Shown piece after piece: positions 56,535-64,000 of a stretch of DNA of 64,000 bases. The translations under genes were made by a program, and so were the position numbers. The DNA is from Eikenella halliae (GTDB lineage Bacteria > Pseudomonadota > Gammaproteobacteria > Burkholderiales > Neisseriaceae), in NCBI RefSeq assembly GCF_001648475.1, contig NZ_LXSQ01000007.1:1-64000 (forward strand). Direction: 5' to 3'. Positions within the stretch are counted from its first letter, which is position 1. The number at the start of each line of letters is the position of its first letter. Under the pieces are notes generated by a model. The model was not told the origin of the DNA and ran no database searches. It was given only the letters and a program-made list of their open reading frames with translations.

Positions 56535-57082
56535 TACAGGGTATCTCGGCTGTGTTGTTGGATAAGGTGCAGCAGTTGCTTGGTAATCTGCGGACAGGAG
56601 TGTTGTGCTGGAATGTTGAATACAAGGTGGGCAGTCTCGCGGTAGAGCGGGTCGCGCTGCTGATAGAGCTGTTGCAGCTTGGCAAGTGGATCGTTTACCT
56701 GAAGGAGGGGACGGTTTTTATCGCAAGAAATGCGCCGGTATAAAATTTCCGGGGTGGCATGCAGATAGATCACTGTACCACGCGTATGCAGACAACGGCG
56801 ATTATCGGGAGACAAGACGGCTCCACCACCGGTAGCGAGAATAATGGGATGACGGCGGGTCAATTCGTCAATAACAGCAGCTTCGCGCTTGCGAAAGCCA
56901 CCCTCCCCTTCCAGCTCGAAAATGGTAGGGATAGAAACGCCGGTACGTTGGCAAATCAGTTGGTCACTATCAATAAAATCGTGCTGTAACAACGCTGCCA
57001 ACTGTTTCCCATGAGTGGTTTTACCCGCACCCATCAATCCGATCAAAAAAATATTGCCTGCCATGATATCCATGGCAGGCAT
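56534..57082 (-). CDS. aroK: Shikimate kinase
   Basis: 182 residues (176 from the in-frame ATG at 57064, MAGNIFLIGLMGAGKTT). The P-loop GLMGAGKTT, FELEGEGGFRKREAAVIDEL and ILATGGGAVLSPDNRRCLHT are the AroK motifs. Both possible ATGs lie inside a strong hairpin (57056-57082), so translation may depend on read-through from pilQ or opening of the hairpin. It phosphorylates shikimate. The order pilQ-aroK-aroB is shared with Neisseria and many other Gram-negatives. Confidence 0.95.
   Translation of the reverse strand: MPAMDIMAGNIFLIGLMGAGKTTHGKQLAALLQHDFIDSDQLICQRTGVSIPTIFELEGEGGFRKREAAVIDELTRRHPIILATGGGAVLSPDNRRCLHTRGTVIYLHATPEILYRRISCDKNRPLLQVNDPLAKLQQLYQQRDPLYRETAHLVFNIPAQHSCPQITKQLLHLIQQHSRDTL
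57056..57082. promoter_or_regulatory. Hairpin over the aroK start
   Basis: TGCCTGCCATG and CATGGCAGGCA pair around a 5-base loop. Both candidate ATGs of aroK are in the stem, between the pilQ stop (57112) and aroK. Confidence 0.6.
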
Positions 57083-57111
57083 TGTAACCGAATCAATCGG
57101 CGAAGTGTGGC

Positions 57112-59235
57112 TTAGTAGCGCAGAACGTTGCCTTCACTACCCATGATGCGCGGGGTGATGAAGATCAGCAATTCGTTTTTGCTGTTATTGCGTCTAGTAC
57201 CACGGAATAAATTACCTACAACCGGAATATCGCCCAGCAGCGGTACCTTGTATTGGGAATTAGAGTTATCTTCCTCATAAATACCACCCAAGATAATAGT
57301 GCCGCCATCTTCCACCATAGCGCGGGTATTCAGCTCTTTAGTGTTGATACACGGAGTACCCAGTACGCTACAGTTTTCATCCACCGAGTCTTTATTCAAC
57401 TTGATGTCCATAATTACGTTACCATCGGGCGTGATTTGTGGGGTAACAGTCAAACCTAACACCGCCTCTTTGAAGCTGGTACTAGTAGCACCACTGGAAG
57501 AAGCTTCTTGGTAAGGAATCTCGCGACCAGCCTTGATAGTTGCTTCTTTGCGGTCTTGAGTCAGCACGCGTGGGCTAGAAATAATCTTACCGCGGTTTTG
57601 TTCCTGCATAGCGGTCAACTCTAATCCCAAAGCACCAGAAGACAATGCCCGAACTATAGTGATAGAAGAGGTTGCTGATACAGCCGGTAGGTTCACGTTC
57701 GGTGCAATAGAGAAAGTATTACCGTTGGTGCCACCACCGCTACCTAGACCACTACCAATTCTAGTTGAGCCAGAAGTTTTGTTATAACCGAACTTCACCC
57801 CCAAGGCACGAGAAAAACCATCATTAGCTTCAACAATTCGAGCCTCAATCATCACTTGGCGGGCAGGAACGTCCAATTGTTCAATTAATCGTTCAAACTC
57901 TTTAATAACATTCTGGTTATCCTTAATAATCAATGTATTTGTAGCTGGGTCAATTACAGCCGACCCCCGACTACTCAACAAAGTATTATTATTGTTGCCA
58001 CTACCTCCTGAACCACCTGTGTCACTAATATTCAGAATTTTACGAAACTCATTGACATCCTTGTATTTCAATTGGAATGTACGGGATACTAGTGGACCAA
58101 GTTCATCAATACGCTTAGCATCTTCTAAATTTTTGATGTCAATTTGTCGGAATTCATCAGCAGGGGCAACACGAATAATATTACCATTACGGCGTGCATC
58201 CAAGCCTCTCGACTGCATTACCAAATCCAAAGCCTGATCCCAAGGCACATCTTTCAACGACAAGGTCATTTTGCCAGAAACACTGTCACTGGCCACGATG
58301 TTCATATTGGATTCTTTAGCCAAAATCTGCAGAATGGTACGCACATCCACATCTTGGAAATCTAACGAAACCCGTTTACCAGTAAAGTGACGATTACGGT
58401 TACGAAGGCCATCTTCAGCTACAACAGATTTTGGAGAAACGGTAATAATATATCGACCAGCAGATTGACTGGTTTTATGTTCCCAACCGCCTTGGTTCTT
58501 AATGGTAATCTCTGTGTCATTACCTAACCGGCGTAAGCTGATGGTGCGAACCGGAGTACTGAAATCAGTTACATCCAAATTACGTTGTGCAGCAATCGGC
58601 AATTGGTTATTTTTCAGCAAAATAACCAAGTTATTGGCACGCTGTTTGATTTCAGGGGTACCACGATAACCGGCCGTATTGATTTCAATCACGCCAGAAT
58701 TACTTGCACCTTTGTGAAAATCAACGGCTACGTTGGCAGTATTGCTACCAAGAGCATTCTGACCAGCAGCAGGACGAGTTTCTGTTACACCAAGAGATTC
58801 TTGTTGGATTTGGTTACTGGGAGGAGCAGCTCTTACAGTTGTAGAAGCTCCCTGGCCAGATTCATTTAGATAAATCCAAACCTCATTGCCTCTAACTTCA
58901 GCATTATATTGTCCTGGCCTATTTAGATTAAGTAGAACGCGGGTCTTATTGCTATCTTGAGCAACAGCAATTTGACTAAGCAGAGAGTCATTATATTGCA
59001 GCACTGGTTGATTAAGGTTAGCGCCAGTATTTGGGAAATCCAAAGCAATACGGGCAGGCGTAGTAGTAATAAAACCGCTAGGCTTCAACATATCCCGATC
59101 GAAACGAATTTTAATAACCTTCTGATTATTCGGTAGAGCAGAGACATTAATATCTGTAATATTACCAGCCAGTACGCCTTGCATGGCCAAGCTCATACCT
59201 AAAACGGTTAGATATTGCAGTTTTTTGATTTTCAT
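57112..59235 (-). CDS. pilQ: Type IV pilus secretin PilQ
   Basis: 707 residues with a signal peptide (MKIKKLQYLTVLGMSLAMQG). Two AMIN domains (~25-120 and ~175-275) bind peptidoglycan; the N-domains follow (VSLDFQDVDVRTILQILAKE), then the secretin domain (VPARQVMIEARIVEANDGFS to FITPRIMGSEGNVL). No octapeptide repeat region as in meningococcal PilQ. It forms the outer-membrane gate for pili and for DNA entering during transformation. Confidence 0.96.
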   Translation of the reverse strand: MKIKKLQYLTVLGMSLAMQGVLAGNITDINVSALPNNQKVIKIRFDRDMLKPSGFITTTPARIALDFPNTGANLNQPVLQYNDSLLSQIAVAQDSNKTRVLLNLNRPGQYNAEVRGNEVWIYLNESGQGASTTVRAAPPSNQIQQESLGVTETRPAAGQNALGSNTANVAVDFHKGASNSGVIEINTAGYRGTPEIKQRANNLVILLKNNQLPIAAQRNLDVTDFSTPVRTISLRRLGNDTEITIKNQGGWEHKTSQSAGRYIITVSPKSVVAEDGLRNRNRHFTGKRVSLDFQDVDVRTILQILAKESNMNIVASDSVSGKMTLSLKDVPWDQALDLVMQSRGLDARRNGNIIRVAPADEFRQIDIKNLEDAKRIDELGPLVSRTFQLKYKDVNEFRKILNISDTGGSGGSGNNNNTLLSSRGSAVIDPATNTLIIKDNQNVIKEFERLIEQLDVPARQVMIEARIVEANDGFSRALGVKFGYNKTSGSTRIGSGLGSGGGTNGNTFSIAPNVNLPAVSATSSITIVRALSSGALGLELTAMQEQNRGKIISSPRVLTQDRKEATIKAGREIPYQEASSSGATSTSFKEAVLGLTVTPQITPDGNVIMDIKLNKDSVDENCSVLGTPCINTKELNTRAMVEDGGTIILGGIYEEDNSNSQYKVPLLGDIPVVGNLFRGTRRNNSKNELLIFITPRIMGSEGNVLRY

Positions 59236-59256
59236 AGCGTAAATCCCTTGGTAAGT

Positions 59257-59790
59257 TTAATTGGGTTTTGATTGGTTAGAAGCGTCTGGAATATTCAATT
59301 CCAATTCCGCTGTTCGACGTTGCCATGCACCATAGCTGTCTTCAGTTACCTCCGATAAAATCAGCTTATCCGGAGTAATAGCGGTAATTTGTCCATAGTT
59401 TTGGCCAAGATAATTACCTACATGTACGGTATAAGTATGACCGCCAGCTTCAACAAAGGCAGAAATCTGCCCACCCCGCTTAATAGAACCCACATAACGT
59501 AAGCTCTCCAAGCTAAAGTTTTCCAAGATTTCTTTTGGCCTATCAGGGTTCGGAGCATTAATACCCGATTGCTGATTAACACGAAGTCGCTTAGGATCAA
59601 ATATATTTAACCCATTAATAACAGGATCGATATACTCAGGCGATTTCGAAATAGTCGGTATCTGGGGTTGACGAACCTTACTCTTTGCTTCAGCTCGAGC
59701 GTTATCCATCCACTGCTGCAAATCACCCTCTGTCAAAGAACAGGCAGCCAGCAAAAAAACCGCTGAGACCCATAATATATTTTTCTTCAT
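59257..59790 (-). CDS. pilP: Type IV pilus assembly lipoprotein PilP
   Basis: 177 residues, lipobox LLAAC (Cys 17), then a flexible region and a beta-sandwich domain (LESLRYVGSIKRGGQISAFV; VGNYLGQNYGQITAITPDKL). It connects PilQ to the PilN-PilO inner-membrane pair in the periplasm. Between pilO and pilQ as in all related gene sets. Confidence 0.95.
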   Translation of the reverse strand: MKKNILWVSAVFLLAACSLTEGDLQQWMDNARAEAKSKVRQPQIPTISKSPEYIDPVINGLNIFDPKRLRVNQQSGINAPNPDRPKEILENFSLESLRYVGSIKRGGQISAFVEAGGHTYTVHVGNYLGQNYGQITAITPDKLILSEVTEDSYGAWQRRTAELELNIPDASNQSKPN

Positions 59791-59820
59791 TATAAAATCC
59801 TTTATAAAGAACCAATCTTA

Positions 59821-60441
59821 TCACTCTGCCTTTGGTGCCGATGCGGCTGAAGCAGTAGAGGCTTCACTCTGAGGCAATGCCTTATAAGTATTGGCGTTGG
59901 CTGTCAAAGTAAGCATGCCATTACTATCCTTTGCATCTACAGGGGCAAGATTGATCTTATCCAAGGTTACAATACGTGACAAACGACCTACATCACGTAT
60001 AAATTGTGCAATTTGCTCATAACTTCCCGAAATGGAAATTTCATAAGGCAATTGTTGTACGTTATCAAGATCTACCGGAGGCAAAGGTTTCACACTATTC
60101 ATACGCATACTGTTTTTCGCCCCTGCCTGATGCAATTCCTGAATTAAATTTGGAATTTCTGCATCTGTAGGCAATTGTTTCAACAATACGTTGAATGCAG
60201 TACGGATTTTTTCCAGCTCATCCTTCAAAACTGGCAGGTTGGCTGCCTGATCAGCTTTGCTCTGATATTCTTGCTTCAACTGCTCTTCTTTTTGCTGCAA
60301 ACCCTCATATTCTTCCCATTGTCCTTTAAACAAGGCAAAGTAGCCTGCAATCAAAAGGAGAACAACGATAACGATACCAGCACCAAGCTGAACCAGCTTG
60401 TTTTGTTTATATAGAGTATTAAGGTCAATTTTTTGTGCCAT
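59821..60441 (-). CDS. pilO: Type IV pilus assembly protein PilO
   Basis: 206 residues, one N-terminal membrane helix (LVQLGAGIVIVVLLLIAGYF), a coiled coil (KGQWEEYEGLQQKEEQLKQE) and a ferredoxin-like periplasmic domain (LLKQLPTDAEIPNLIQELHQ; YEISISGSYEQIAQFIRDVG). Ends in an Ala/Ser-rich tail. Partner of PilN. Confidence 0.95.
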   Translation of the reverse strand: MAQKIDLNTLYKQNKLVQLGAGIVIVVLLLIAGYFALFKGQWEEYEGLQQKEEQLKQEYQSKADQAANLPVLKDELEKIRTAFNVLLKQLPTDAEIPNLIQELHQAGAKNSMRMNSVKPLPPVDLDNVQQLPYEISISGSYEQIAQFIRDVGRLSRIVTLDKINLAPVDAKDSNGMLTLTANANTYKALPQSEASTASAASAPKAE

Positions 60442-60456
60442 GATTTCACCCTTCCA

Positions 60457-61140
60457 TTAATTTGCAGGAGAGGAAGTGGCTGTAGCGGATGATGCAGGTG
60501 CCACAGACGTATTGGGTACTGATGCAGGAGTATTGCTGGCAGCAGAAGCAGCTTCTGGCATTGCAACGGGAGCAATATTTATTGAATCTCCGCTCATTGG
60601 TGCGGAAGCAACTGCTACAGTCAATTCAAACTCTTGTACAGACTCTACTTTATTGATGCTATCCAAAGAGGGTTGACCAAATACATTGGTACTTGGAATT
60701 ACCCGCATAAAATCAGCAATTTTACTATCACTAGTAGCCTTACCAGACAGAGTATAGGTGCTAACATCCTTAGCCTTAATACCTGTTAGATAAACACCTT
60801 CCGGCGCAACAGTGTTCAATGAATCAATCATCCTAGCTGCTTCAAAACGCTTATTCTCCAACTCCTCCACTTTCGCTTTCCGAGCTAAGAAATCGCGCTT
60901 TTCAGCTTCTAAGGTTTCTACTTCCTTAATTTGAATATTTAACTGATCAATACCGGCAGTTAGCTGTTGGTTGCGTGACTCTTGATTTAATATTAGGCCA
61001 CTAAGCGATACATACGTAAATACCAACAAACCAACACCAATCAAACCAGAAAAAATCATCAATCTAGTGAACTGGGCTTTTTTCTGCTTATCCTGCTCCT
61101 CACGATAAGGGAGCATATTTAGTTGAATTAATGGAATCAT
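60457..61140 (-). CDS. pilN: Type IV pilus assembly protein PilN
   Basis: 227 residues. MIPLIQLNMLPYREEQDKQK is the conserved N-terminal 'INLLPYRE' segment that binds PilM. One membrane helix (~29-50), coiled coil, then the periplasmic domain. The last ~50 residues are low-complexity Ala/Ser/Pro/Thr sequence (ASAASNTPASVPNTSVAPAS), longer than usual for PilN. Two bases separate it from pilM. Confidence 0.95.
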   Translation of the reverse strand: MIPLIQLNMLPYREEQDKQKKAQFTRLMIFSGLIGVGLLVFTYVSLSGLILNQESRNQQLTAGIDQLNIQIKEVETLEAEKRDFLARKAKVEELENKRFEAARMIDSLNTVAPEGVYLTGIKAKDVSTYTLSGKATSDSKIADFMRVIPSTNVFGQPSLDSINKVESVQEFELTVAVASAPMSGDSINIAPVAMPEAASAASNTPASVPNTSVAPASSATATSSPAN

Positions 61141-61141
61141 T

Positions 61142-62242
61142 TTACAATCCTCTTACAGCCAATCCAAACGCAACGGTCAGTTGCCCGGATTCCAAATTAA
61201 ATTTCGAAGTTTCGGTTTGCTTGCCGCCTTGCGTGCTGACAATAGGCTCCACTTGTTGAGTAGAGATATTGGTTTGCGCATACACGCTTTTTGCGAGGCC
61301 AAAAGGCTGCATGAATGGGCATCCCGAAATCAAGATATGCTTAACACTATCTTGATAATCGCTGCTCACCGTTGTGTAATAGAATTGCAGAACCCTCTGA
61401 ATTTCTTGAGTAAGCTGACTATTAAAGTGATCAGCTACCGCACCCTGGAAATCTGCGGGCTTATTGCTTTTGAAACGCATACTCCAAGCATCATCCTCAC
61501 TCAATTTATATTGCCGCTGGATATTATGGGTTAGCTGTTTGTTACCGAAATTAGTTTCTTGTTTATAAACAATACTGCCATTTTGCAGAATCAGGGCTTT
61601 AGTCTGTTCTTCATCCACATGGAAAATAGCCAGTTTCTGGTGTTCCAGATCAGGAGCAAATTGATCAATCCAAATAGAGAAAGCGTTCACAACGGCGAAA
61701 GTATCCACATCCATTTGAGACAACGGAATATCGGCATCGGCGAACAAATCCCTACGCAGATCCACATCATCACGCTTGGCCGCCGCCATAACGATTTCCT
61801 GCACATTGCCGTTTTGCAATTCGGCAGTAACTTGGAAATCATAGCTCAGATTATCAGAACCGATGGTTTGACTGGCTTCCAGCTCAACGAACTCATCTAC
61901 CGGCAGATCAGCACTACGGGCATCATAAGTAATCGTTTGTATGTTTGTTAAAGCCTGCGGCAGGGCTGCTGTTACATTCTTGCAACTACTGCCGAGCTGT
62001 TGGTAAGCTTGTTGTAAATATGACACGAGTTGGTCATGATCTTCGATGTTGCCGTTTATAATAACGCCTTTAGGCAGGGGCTGGATGGTGTAATTTTCCA
62101 ACCGCAGATTACTCGGAACACTGCCGGCAAGATGTACCATATTAATGGCGGTTGGCGTAATATCCACGCCCAAGCAGCCTTTGCTGCCAAAAGACATTTT
62201 AGCCTTTTGTTTTGATTTCCTTGGTTTTTTTGATATTCGCAT
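61142..62242 (-). CDS. pilM: Type IV pilus assembly ATPase-like protein PilM
   Basis: 366 residues. Actin-like fold: LGVDITPTAINMVHLAGSVP is the first phosphate loop, VDTFAVVNAFSIWID and ILISGCPFMQPFGLAKSVYA follow. It begins with a basic stretch (MRISKKPRKSKQKAKMSFGS). Ribosome site GGGAGG seven bases upstream supports the start at 62242. Cytoplasmic; binds the PilN tail and the extension ATPases. First gene of pilMNOPQ. Confidence 0.95.
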   Translation of the reverse strand: MRISKKPRKSKQKAKMSFGSKGCLGVDITPTAINMVHLAGSVPSNLRLENYTIQPLPKGVIINGNIEDHDQLVSYLQQAYQQLGSSCKNVTAALPQALTNIQTITYDARSADLPVDEFVELEASQTIGSDNLSYDFQVTAELQNGNVQEIVMAAAKRDDVDLRRDLFADADIPLSQMDVDTFAVVNAFSIWIDQFAPDLEHQKLAIFHVDEEQTKALILQNGSIVYKQETNFGNKQLTHNIQRQYKLSEDDAWSMRFKSNKPADFQGAVADHFNSQLTQEIQRVLQFYYTTVSSDYQDSVKHILISGCPFMQPFGLAKSVYAQTNISTQQVEPIVSTQGGKQTETSKFNLESGQLTVAFGLAVRGL

Positions 62243-62262
62243 CTTTAAGCCTCCCTTTAAAA

Positions 62263-62278
62263 GACCGGCTGACCGGTC
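62263..62278. promoter_or_regulatory. Palindrome between pilM and ponA
   Basis: GACCGG, 4-base loop, CCGGTC. It sits between the divergent pilM and ponA starts and might be a protein site or a small hairpin in the pilM leader. Confidence 0.35.
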
Positions 62279-62373
62279 ACAGGTAAATTTATATCAGGTT
62301 TAGCGTTTTCTTGCATAAATTAAGGTATAGTTTACTTTAGTCAAAGTACTTATTGATAGAAAAATTTGTAACT

Positions 62374-64000
62374 ATGTTTAGAAAAATACTTAAAACGGTT
62401 TTTGGACTACTGCTGGGACTAACCTTGTTCGGTGTTGGGCTACTGGCTATTGCAGTATTGGTGACCTACCCGAAACTCCCCAGTTTGGAGACGGTAACAA
62501 ATTATCAGCCGCGGATGCCGCTGACTATTTATTCATCAGATGGCAAACTCATCGGCATGTATGGTGAGGAACGCCGCGCGTTTACCAAAATTGACGAATT
62601 CCCGCCTGTGTTGATCAATGCCGTTATTGCTGCAGAAGATAAACGCTTCTACCACCACTGGGGGGTAGACGTTACCGGCGTGGCTCGCGCCCTGATCGGC
62701 AACTTCCGTGCCGGCGGCGTACAGTCTGGTGCCAGTACTATTACCCAACAGGTAGCCCGCAACTTTTACCTCACCAACGAACGCAGCTACCGCCGTAAGT
62801 TCAATGAGGCATTATTGGCCTACAAAATTGAGCAATCGCTAAGTAAGCAACAGATTTTGGAGCTGTATTTCAACCAAATCTACTTAGGCCAACGCGCCTA
62901 TGGCTTTGCTGCCGCTTCGCAGATTTACTTCAACAAACCGGTAAAAGAGCTGACTTTGGCTGAGGCCACCATCCTGGCCGGACTGCCTAAAGCGCCCTCC
63001 TCTTTTAATCCAATCGTGAACCCCGAGCGCGCCCGCTTGCGCCAGCGTTACATTCTCAACAATATGGTTGAAGAAAAGATGATTACGCCCGCAGAACGCG
63101 ACCAAGCGCTGGCTGAAGAATTGCATTACCGGCGCCAACAGGTAGAGATTGACCAAAACTCTCTATATGTAGCTGAAATGGTTCGCCAAGAAATGTACGA
63201 CCGATACGGCGAAGATGCCTATACGCAAGGCTTCCGCGTGTACACCACCGTTAGCTCCGAAAGCCAGCGCGTGGCCACCCTAGCCCTGCGCCGAGCCCTG
63301 AAAGGTTTCGGATTAGGCGCTTATCGTGGTGCAGAAGCATTTATCGATTTGAACACGATAGAAGCAGAGACCCTGGACGAAAACCTAGATCAATATCTGG
63401 ATACGGTTTACACCGTAGACGGCCTACAACCGGCCGTGGTGTTGCAGGCCAGCCGCTCTTCTATTGAAGCCTATACGCAAGGCGGCAACCGCATCAAAAT
63501 CAGCGGCAATGCGCTCAATTATGTAGCGCGCACCATCAACAACGGCAAAGACAACGCCATCCGCCCCGGTGCGGTTATCCGCGTACGCAAACTCGATCGC
63601 GGCTGGCAGATTAGCCAAATGCCCGAGCTGCAAGGCGCATTTGTGGCATTAGATAGCAAAACCGGCGCCATCCGCGCCTTGGTGGGCGGTTTCGACTTCC
63701 ATAGTAAGAGCTTCAACCGTGCCACTCAGGCCGAGCGCCAACCGGGTTCTACCTTCAAACCCTTTGTCTACTCAGCCGCTTTGGCCAAAGGTATGACTGC
63801 CGCCACCACCATCAACGATGCCCCGATCGAATTGCCCGGCATGGGCACCGGCGGTCGGCCGTGGCGCCCGAAAAACTCCGATGGCCGCTATTCCGGCTTC
63901 ATCACCCTGCGCCAGGCACTTACCGCGTCTAAAAACATGGTTTCCATTCGCATCGTGATGGCGCTTGGCATACACGAAGTACATCAATACGTGCAGCGTT
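62374..64000 (+). CDS. ponA: Penicillin-binding protein 1A (cut by window edge)
   Basis: 542 codons visible, no stop before the window end. One membrane helix (10-30) is followed by the glycosyltransferase domain: AAEDKRFYHHWGVD (Glu88 catalytic), GASTITQQVARNFYL and EQSLSKQQILELYFNQIYLG. The transpeptidase domain has RQPGSTFKPFVY (Ser459, Lys462) and ASKNM (519-521). It builds and cross-links peptidoglycan. The divergent ponA-pilM order is that of Neisseria. Confidence 0.96.
   Translation, partial: MFRKILKTVFGLLLGLTLFGVGLLAIAVLVTYPKLPSLETVTNYQPRMPLTIYSSDGKLIGMYGEERRAFTKIDEFPPVLINAVIAAEDKRFYHHWGVDVTGVARALIGNFRAGGVQSGASTITQQVARNFYLTNERSYRRKFNEALLAYKIEQSLSKQQILELYFNQIYLGQRAYGFAAASQIYFNKPVKELTLAEATILAGLPKAPSSFNPIVNPERARLRQRYILNNMVEEKMITPAERDQALAEELHYRRQQVEIDQNSLYVAEMVRQEMYDRYGEDAYTQGFRVYTTVSSESQRVATLALRRALKGFGLGAYRGAEAFIDLNTIEAETLDENLDQYLDTVYTVDGLQPAVVLQASRSSIEAYTQGGNRIKISGNALNYVARTINNGKDNAIRPGAVIRVRKLDRGWQISQMPELQGAFVALDSKTGAIRALVGGFDFHSKSFNRATQAERQPGSTFKPFVYSAALAKGMTAATTINDAPIELPGMGTGGRPWRPKNSDGRYSGFITLRQALTASKNMVSIRIVMALGIHEVHQYVQR

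Noticed and set aside
1..64000. CRISPR arrays, tRNA and rRNA genes
   Set aside because: No regularly spaced repeats with unique spacers and no tRNA- or rRNA-like sequence were noticed on reading; the repeated 12-mers are uptake sequences with irregular spacing.

Overview
The window is a chromosomal segment of a Neisseriaceae bacterium, most likely an Eikenella species. The main evidence is a 12-mer, AGGCTACCTGAA and its complement, found many times between genes and often as inverted pairs. It matches the DNA uptake sequence (DUS) dialect known from Eikenella. The gene content agrees: ponA divergent from pilMNOPQ-aroK-aroB, HmbR/HemO-type haem uptake, a Slam protein, and Correia-type repeats (CREE). 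I found no rRNA or tRNA genes and no CRISPR array.

Layout. 1-13 kb is mostly housekeeping: an IS630-type transposase cut by the window edge, ssb overlapping an MFS exporter gene, an Imm26-like gene, a lytic transglycosylase, an amino-acid binding lipoprotein, a lipoprotein gene with a poly-A tract inside its promoter spacer, pflA and pflB (anaerobic pyruvate cleavage), a methyltransferase, serC and a gamma-carbonic anhydrase. 13-36 kb is accessory. It starts with a DUF7710 gene and two members of an unnamed paralogous family, then a phage/plasmid YagK/YfjJ-type gene, an orphan toxin-tip/immunity pair, and a two-partner-secretion contact-dependent inhibition locus (tpsB, a 2802-residue tpsA/cdiA, immunity gene). 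Next comes a decayed integrating conjugative element: DUF4400 membrane protein, TraD tail, RelB/YafQ toxin-antitoxin, SSB, transfer-gene fragments, truncated parB, and parA with two frameshifts. It closes with two more copies of the unnamed family, one nearly identical to the copy 20 kb upstream.

36-44.6 kb holds a copper chaperone, dgkA, gshB, folE2, thiE, rlmB, ubiX, an AT-rich orphan gene and a CDF zinc transporter. 44.8-50.7 kb is a haem-acquisition locus: slam diverges from a surface-lipoprotein gene, which is followed by hmbR and hemO. The Slam protein probably exports the lipoprotein, which captures haem or a haem-protein for the HmbR-like TonB receptor, and HemO opens the haem ring in the cytoplasm. 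50.9-55.3 kb carries pepA, small secreted proteins, a PAP2 phosphatase and a cluster of Correia elements. 55.4-64 kb has aroB, aroK, pilQPONM (type IV pilus assembly, which serves DNA uptake through the DUS) and the start of ponA.

Inverted DUS pairs sit at most gene ends and probably act as transcription terminators. Several DUS also lie inside tpsA, where they are unusual and may promote allele exchange by transformation.
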